From Monodelphis domestica (taxonomy: Eukaryota > Chordata > Mammalia > Didelphimorphia > Didelphidae): a DNA stretch of 64,000 nt. The stretch lies in contig NC_077233.1 of NCBI RefSeq assembly GCF_027887165.1, positions 228,928,872-228,992,871 on the forward strand, in the 5' to 3' direction. Positions 40,601-48,284 of this stretch are shown piece after piece. Position 1 is the first letter of the stretch, and each line of letters starts with the position of its first letter. The notes below the pieces were generated by a model. That model saw nothing but the letters and a program-made list of their open reading frames with translations, was not told where the DNA came from and did not search any database. The position numbers and the translations under genes were made by a program.

Positions 40601-43600
40601 CAGCAAGACAGAATAATGTCTGAGTTTCCTTCTATTCCAAAAACATAAACCAGGCTGTGCCTTTTCTAAGAACAAGATAGATCCAATTTTTTTAAAAGTG
40701 GTCAAATACAGAGATACTTTTGTTAAATTAGAATTTTAAACATGAAACCCCTGGTAAAAGGTGATAAGGACCTACTTACTCCCAAAAGTATTTGCTACAA
40801 GATAAAAGTTTATTTTTTAAATTCATGCCTACAAACTTATCTTGGATATCTGTTTTAGAGAAATCAAGTAACAAGTCACTATATTAAAGACTGTCTTTTG
40901 ATCCAAATGACTCAGTTAATTCCTAGCATACATAATTTAATCACAAGCCTTATGAAATTAACAGGACAGTAAATTATATGCATGGAAGATACAATGATCC
41001 TAAAATTTTCTGTAAAGTATATTCAAAGTTAATTCCACTTCATGACTAAAATTATCTTAGGTATATTAAAACAAATGATAGTAATAGTTAAAGTTGGGGG
41101 GGAATGAGTACTTGAATTTTCAGTTACGATGGTGAGATGAAAAGTCCTAAGGAGATCTTACCTCTCCCATAAATACTACAGTAAAATTCTAAAAATGTAT
41201 CAGAAGAATTATTTTTTTAATTGAAGAAAAATTGCAATAAGTTCCTTCATCTGGTAAAGGACTGCACAAAAAGAATGCAAAAAACTTGAAGCCATGAGCA
41301 GAATTGTCTGCTCATAAAACAAGCCCCAAGTACTCAGGTAGCACAGACCAGAGTCACAGTAGGAGAAAAGTCTGGCACATCTAAGCAGCCAGAGCCAGAC
41401 TCCCTGTGATAAATCTGGGCAGTGGGCGGTGACCCTCATTTTCTGAAATCTTGCAGTTCTCACACATTAGCACCAGTTAAGCATAAACTATAAAACCTGT
41501 AGTTTTAGCATTAGTGAAGCATAAATTACTGAATCTATTTTTAATTAATCAGTGAATCATTCTGTATTGTTGATCACCAGTACTAGTACCTGTTCTGTAT
41601 TATTAATCACTCATATTGTTCTATATGACAACCAACAAAAGAGCACCTCAGACCCAACCCCTTGAAGTCCCAGGCCCTGGCACCAGCCCACAGTAAGGTG
41701 AGGTCTGGAAGTTCATAGCACTGGGCCCTTTTAAGCCTGCACTGCTGTGAAGACCTACTCCCAGGGAAAAATAGCTCACAGTACTGAGTCCTGCAAGCTA
41801 GCAGGAGAGAAGACAGAATCAGCAGCTTTCAGAATTCCAAGTCTATAGGCAAAAAAAAGGCTGGGAAAATGAGCAAACAGCCAAAGAAACTCCTTACTCT
41901 AGAAAATTTCTATGGAGACAGAGCAAAATACAGAATCAACAGGAGACAATAAAATTCAAGCAAAACTTCAAAGAAAAATGGAAATTGGTCTCAACATGGA
42001 AGAACTCAAAAAGGAATTAAAAAAATCAAAGAATACAGGTCAAAGAAAAATGGGGCAGGGGAATGAAAGTAATGCAATATCTGTAACTCTTAAAAATGAT
42101 TATCATTATCATAGTAGTTAGAAGAAGGATAGAGAGATGGTGTGATAGTAAGCTGTTTAGGATGATATGTAAAAAAAATCTAAGAGTGAAAAAGAGGATT
42201 ATTATACTGAGAAATGGGAAGACAGAATAGGGTAAACTATATCACATAAAGAGGCATGGCAGGGAAAAATACTATTACAGTATAGGGGAAGATGAGAGTG
42301 GTGATGGGTAATACTTAAATTTTGCTCTCATTTGAATTGTCTCAGAGAAGGAAGAACATCCAGATTCATTGGGATATAGAATCCTATCTTACGCTACAGA
42401 GAAGTAGAAGGATAAGAAGGGTGGTGGTGGGAAGTAATACAAGGGAGGGAGATGGGGGAGTGATTAAATGCAAAACACTGTTGTAGAGAGAAAAGAGTAA
42501 AAGGAGAATAGGCAGGATTAAAAGAGGAAATCAAGGGGGAGGAGAATACACAGATGGTAATCACAACTGTGAATGGAAATGGGATGAATTCACTCCTAAA
42601 ATAAAAGTGGATAGTAGAGTGGATTAAAAACCAGAATCCTACCACATGTAGTTTACAAGAAACATATCTGAGGCAGGCAGACACACACAGAATAAAGTTA
42701 AGAGGCTGGAGCAGAATCTATTGGGCTTCAACTGAGACAAAAAAAGCATAAGTAGCAATCATGATCTAGCTAAAGCAAAAACTGATCTGATTAAAAGGTA
42801 TAAGGAACATAATTACATCTTGATAAAAGGAAGTACAGATAATGAAGAAATATTTAACGTATATGCACAGAATGGTATAGCATTCAGATTGTTAAAGGAG
42901 AAATTAAAGGACCATAAGGAGGCAATAGACAGTAAAACTATACTAGTGGGGGACTTCAACCTTCCCCTATCAGAGCTGGATAAATCTAACCAAAAAATAA
43001 ATAAGAAAGAAATAAAAGAAGTGAATGAAATTTTAGAAAAGTTAGATTTACTAGATATCTGGAGAAAACTGAATTGGGATAAAAAGGAATATAACTTCTT
43101 TTCAGCAGCACATGGTATATATACAAAAATTGACCATGTACTAGGGCTATGACAATGAACCTATGACACACATAGCCATTTTTGATGACATGCGGCCACA
43201 TGTGGTCTCAGCACACCTTGGGGCCCAGGAACCACCCGAGGAGCCATGCACCCATAGCCGTGGTCATGGCCTGGCCCAGGGAGGGAGGGAAAGGTGGCTG
43301 CCACGGGGGTGGGGAGCGAGCGGCAGGCAGCACACGCCAGGCGGCTGGGGTACATGGGACTCCTGTGGGGGTGGGGAGGAGGAGCCCATGCACAGAAGGA
43401 GAGCATGTGGGCAGGCAGGATGGCAGGTGGCAGCTCTCATGGCACCCCCGGGTCAGCCGGCTGGGGCAGGGCAGGGCTGCCAGAGCTCTGGCCCATGTGC
43501 AACAGAGGAGTGCCTGGAACCAATTACCAGACACTTTTAGCACCCTGAAAAATTTAGCAATGGCTTTATTTACAATTTTTCCCTCTAAGTACTTTTGTAA

Positions 43601-46600
43601 GACCTTAATTCTCAGTGTTAAATAATATCAAAACCAACAAAAGAACCAGACTGAAAGATGAACAAAGAAGTCACTAAGCAGGTAAATTAAATAATTAGGT
43701 TCTGATTTATTAAATACAGTTATATATTACAATTATACATTTTTGCTATTTAAACTACAAATATTGCAAAATTATGGTGTTTTTTTCCCTCTCAAAGTGA
43801 CACACCACCCGAGTTATGCTTGGTTTTTTGGCAAATTTTGACACACCAAGCTCAAAAGGTCACTGTACTAGGGCATAAAAACTTCACAACCAAATGCAAA
43901 AAAGCAGAAATAATAAATGCAACTTTTCCAGATCATAATGCAATAAAATTATAACCAATAAGGGATTCATGTAAAGGCAAATTTTCCAAATTAATTGGAA
44001 ACCAAATAATCTAATTCTTCAAAAAGGGTGGTTCAAAGAACAAATCATAGAAATAATCACTGATTTCATTCAAGAGAATGACAATGAGAAGACAACATAT
44101 CAAAACTTATGGGATACAGCCAAAGCAGTACTCAGGGGAAATGTTATATCCCTGAATGCTTATATCAATAAAATCAAGAAAAAGCAGATCAATGAATTGG
44201 GCATGTAAAAAAACCCAACAAATTAAAAATCCCCAATTAAAAAACTGGAAATCCTATTGGAAAGAGAAATTAATAAAATTGAAAGTAAAAGAACTATTGA
44301 ACTAATAAATAAGACTAGGAGCTGGTTCTATGAAAAAACACAATAGATAAGACAACTTGTTAATTTGATTTAAAAATAGGAATAAAGAGAATCAAATTAC
44401 TAGTATCAAAAATGAAAGGGGTGATTTTTATCTCCAATGAAGAGTACATTAAAACAATTATTAGGAGCTATTTTGTCCAATTATATGATAAGAAATCTGA
44501 TAATGTAGGTAAAATGGATGATATAAACTGCCTACTTTGACAAAAGAAAAATTGGAATACTTAAATAATCCCATCAGGGAAAAAGAAATTGAGCAAGCCA
44601 TCCATGAACTCCCCAAGGAAAAAACCCCAGGGCCAGATGGATTCACATGTGAATTCTATCAAACATTTAAAGAACAATTTATTCTAATACTATACAAACT
44701 ATTTGGCAAAATAAGTGAAGAAGTCCTATCAAATTCTTTTTATGACACAAATATGGTGCTGATACCTAAGTCAAGAAGGCCAAAGAATGAGAAAGAAAAT
44801 TATAGACCTTAATGAATTTTGATGCAAACATCTTCAATAAAATACTAGCAAAGAAACTACAGCAATATATCACAAGGATTATTCACTGTGACCAGGTGGG
44901 ATTTATACCAGGAATGCCAGGCTGGTTTAATATTAGAAATACCTGAATTCAGACCCTCCTCCTCTATGCTCATTTTCCAGAGTTCTCAACCTATAACACC
45001 CCAGAATGTCCAGGGGTGGGTTATTCTGGGAAAAAGTGGAGACTTTCCTGAAATAGGAGGTAAAAAGCCCCCAGATCTTCAATAAATTTGCAAACCCTGA
45101 TCCACACAAGGAAGACTGCTACCCCACACCTAGAGAGCTGCTAAATTCCACCAGCTCAAGGGCTACTCTATCATCCCTTGGCTGCTCCAGCAACTCCAGG
45201 GCTATTCCATCAATCCTTAGGCTACTCACCATCTCCCAAGCTATTCTATCAACTTTTAGACTATTTCACCACCTTCAACCTCTTCTTCAAATAAAATCCT
45301 TTTTTAACTTCTGGATTGAACAGGGTTTGAACCTCCAATTCTTGGGGAGGGGCGAAGGGGAAGCCTTTGCTACAAATTTGGTGTGTTCTCCCACAACACA
45401 TGCAGGAGACACTAGCATAAAACCCAGAGAGCACAAGTCCTGGCAGTCTTACAAAAGGCCTACACCAAGAACAATCTACAGCAGGCATTGGTAAACTAGG
45501 AACCAATTGCAAGTAGGCTAGCCCCCTTATTTGGAACACAGTCACACTGATACCTAATGCTGTTTTCACCTCAACAGCAGAGGTGAATAGTTGTAATGGA
45601 GACAGGGACTATATGCATGTGGTGCTATCATTTCACTCTAGTGCGAGGCAGTGACTAGGGTATTGACTATTTCAATTTTTTTCTCTCTATTCTTTATTGT
45701 CCTACTGCACATTTTACTCTTTTTTGCTACCAGTGCATAGCTATCATGTCAAAATAAGAAGAGAAAAAAACTTTTGTTATAATTTTTTGAGCTCAGAATA
45801 AAGATTGAAAATTTTCTGAATGAGAACTTTTTTTTTGGCTTCAAAAGTCCTGCTTCCTAGGCCAAAATATTGATTTGCATCAATTCAATGAGTGACACCT
45901 GCTATTCCTGCCCACAACTAAATCTGTTTTCTCCTCATCCTGATAGATGACAAAAGATCAAACCTCACATCAGGGTAACTTTAGTCTGGCCCAGAAATAC
46001 TCCCCACTTCAGAGAAAAGGAGGTTGACTCCTTGAGCATCTTTTTCACAACTTACTATTTTAAAGTATATCTGTGTTTGATTCCCCTCCTCCACCCCGAC
46101 TTGTAGTCAGCTTGTATAAGAACATTTCTAGAATAAAAATGATTTTCTGAAAATAAGAAAAATACTTATCAAACCTGTTAGTAACACTGAAATCTGACTA
46201 TGTTTTCTAACACATGTTAAGTAATATTAAAATTATGTCTTTATTTTCAAGGATGTCATATACATTAATATGAAAGTAAAAAATCTAAGTCTAACATAAA
46301 ATCCAATGTAAAATGTTAAACAGGACAGGGCCTTGCTCTTTTAGCTGATATCAATGTGTAAATCCTTATGCTTCTGTATCTCCCATAGAGATATTATCAG
46401 AATTATCAGAGGGCTGAGAGCATAGTAGCACACCACCAAATATGTAATGATTCATAATTTAAAACATACAAATAAACAGTTTCTTCATCTTTGCAAAAAA
46501 TTTTTCATCTTTTAAAATTTCACGGACTGCATGTCTAAAAATTGTGACAAGAAATTGAAGAGTATCAATATTTACCTTTCATGCTGACATACACAACTGC

Positions 46601-48199
46601 TGATATAACACATATTATAACAGCCAGAAGAATAATGAGTACAATCAGATAGCTGTTCAACAAAGCTCCCCCAACACAATTAAGCTTTCCTTTCTGCTTG
46701 AGATACAAAATAAGAATTCCAATCCACCTGCAAGGAAAGATCCAAAAATAAAATGAGTTAGTACGAAATAATTTATTTTGGAAAGTGAACCAATAGAGCT
46801 CCACTGTATTAAACAGTACATAAATGAAGCAAATGAAAGTCTATAAGCATCATAGTTGTCAGTATTTGTTCAAAACAAACCAAAGGTAACTTAGAGTTTT
46901 CACTAAAAACAAGTGAATCACAAACATTGTTCTTAATTCTCTTTTAAAATTAGCTTTACTTTTTAAATTCTTATGTAATTATCCTTATTCTATAAAATAC
47001 AACTGATTCTAAACAAGCTCCTAACAAAACTAACTTTAATTAGTAAGTACTCACATTAAATACTCCTTCAAGGTTTGTAGGGCATTTTACATTATCTTTG
47101 CACTAACACAATCTTTTCTTCTTTAAAAAGATTTTGAAATTTTGACACTTTTTTAGTCATTTTCATTTCAAATACTGATCTCTACAATTGTACTAATTAA
47201 AAAGTAACAATGATCAAGGAATTTAGTAATGTAACAGTCTTTATTTAAATCATCTTAGTTTACATAAGACACATATTTCACATATCATTTATCTCCATTT
47301 TACAGATGAAGAAAACCAAGGTTCAGAAAGTAATTTGTCCACAGTCAGATGGCTAAAGAGACAAGGCATCACGTGCAAACCTTAAAATTTCTTAGACTTA
47401 TGAATGTTGGAAATTTCCCCATTGGGAAATCTCATACTGGAAAAAATTTCCTACTGATAGTAAGAACTCTATTGGAATGTGAAACCCCTTGGCATGGGAG
47501 GATCCTTCTCCTCCCTACCTAAGACTACTTTAGGACAGAAACCTTTTGCTAAACAATGGAAAGGGCTTTGACCTATGCTTAAGCATAGAACAGGAAGTTC
47601 TTTGAGTCATGATTGATTTTAGAATTGATACAATAGAGATACTTGGAATGACAGAACCAGGTCTTGAAACTACAATCTCCACCCTACTCAGAGTAAAAGG
47701 ATTTAGGAAGGGCTGCAGCAAGGATCAAGATTTAATTATTTGAGAATATGACCTTCAACAGACATGTGCAAAGGGGCAGACCTCTGGGCGGTCCTGGGTT
47801 AAACTAGAGCCACCATTGGCACAGGGAAGACATGGACAGTGATTGGTAGATGTGAGAACTGAGGGGAGGGAACTTAAATGGTTTCCTTAAAGATGGGGGG
47901 GGGGGTCTGAGGACTGGGAGAGTTCAAGAGGTTTTGCTCTGAGAGGTTGTGCTCTGAGAAGTTTTGCTCTGAAGGAGTCTGAGAGGAGAGAGGTCCTGGA
48001 GGGAGAGCTCCTGGAGAGGTCTGAGAGGAGGGCTTGCTCTGAAGAAGGCTGGAGTTGGAGGCCCCTGAGACTGTTTCTCCATTTTGGTCACGTGAGTGAT
48101 AGGGACTGATCTCTTTTCTTTGCCTCAGCTATCTAAGGGCTTGGGCCTTTTGGCCCAGCCTAAACAGAGGGGGTATTTAAGCCCTATTCCCTTCTCTCC

Positions 48200-48284
<85 letters not shown>

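Noticed and set aside
43163-43625. Overlapping open frames of 110-147 codons on both strands
   Set aside because: They lie in the GC-rich half of a hAT element. Their composition (Gly, Arg, Pro and Cys-rich on either strand) and overlap on both strands are what GC-rich non-coding DNA gives.
44537-44812. 91-codon frame with reverse transcriptase motifs
   Set aside because: Not a separate gene: it is the ORF2 part of the broken L1 at 41120-44943.
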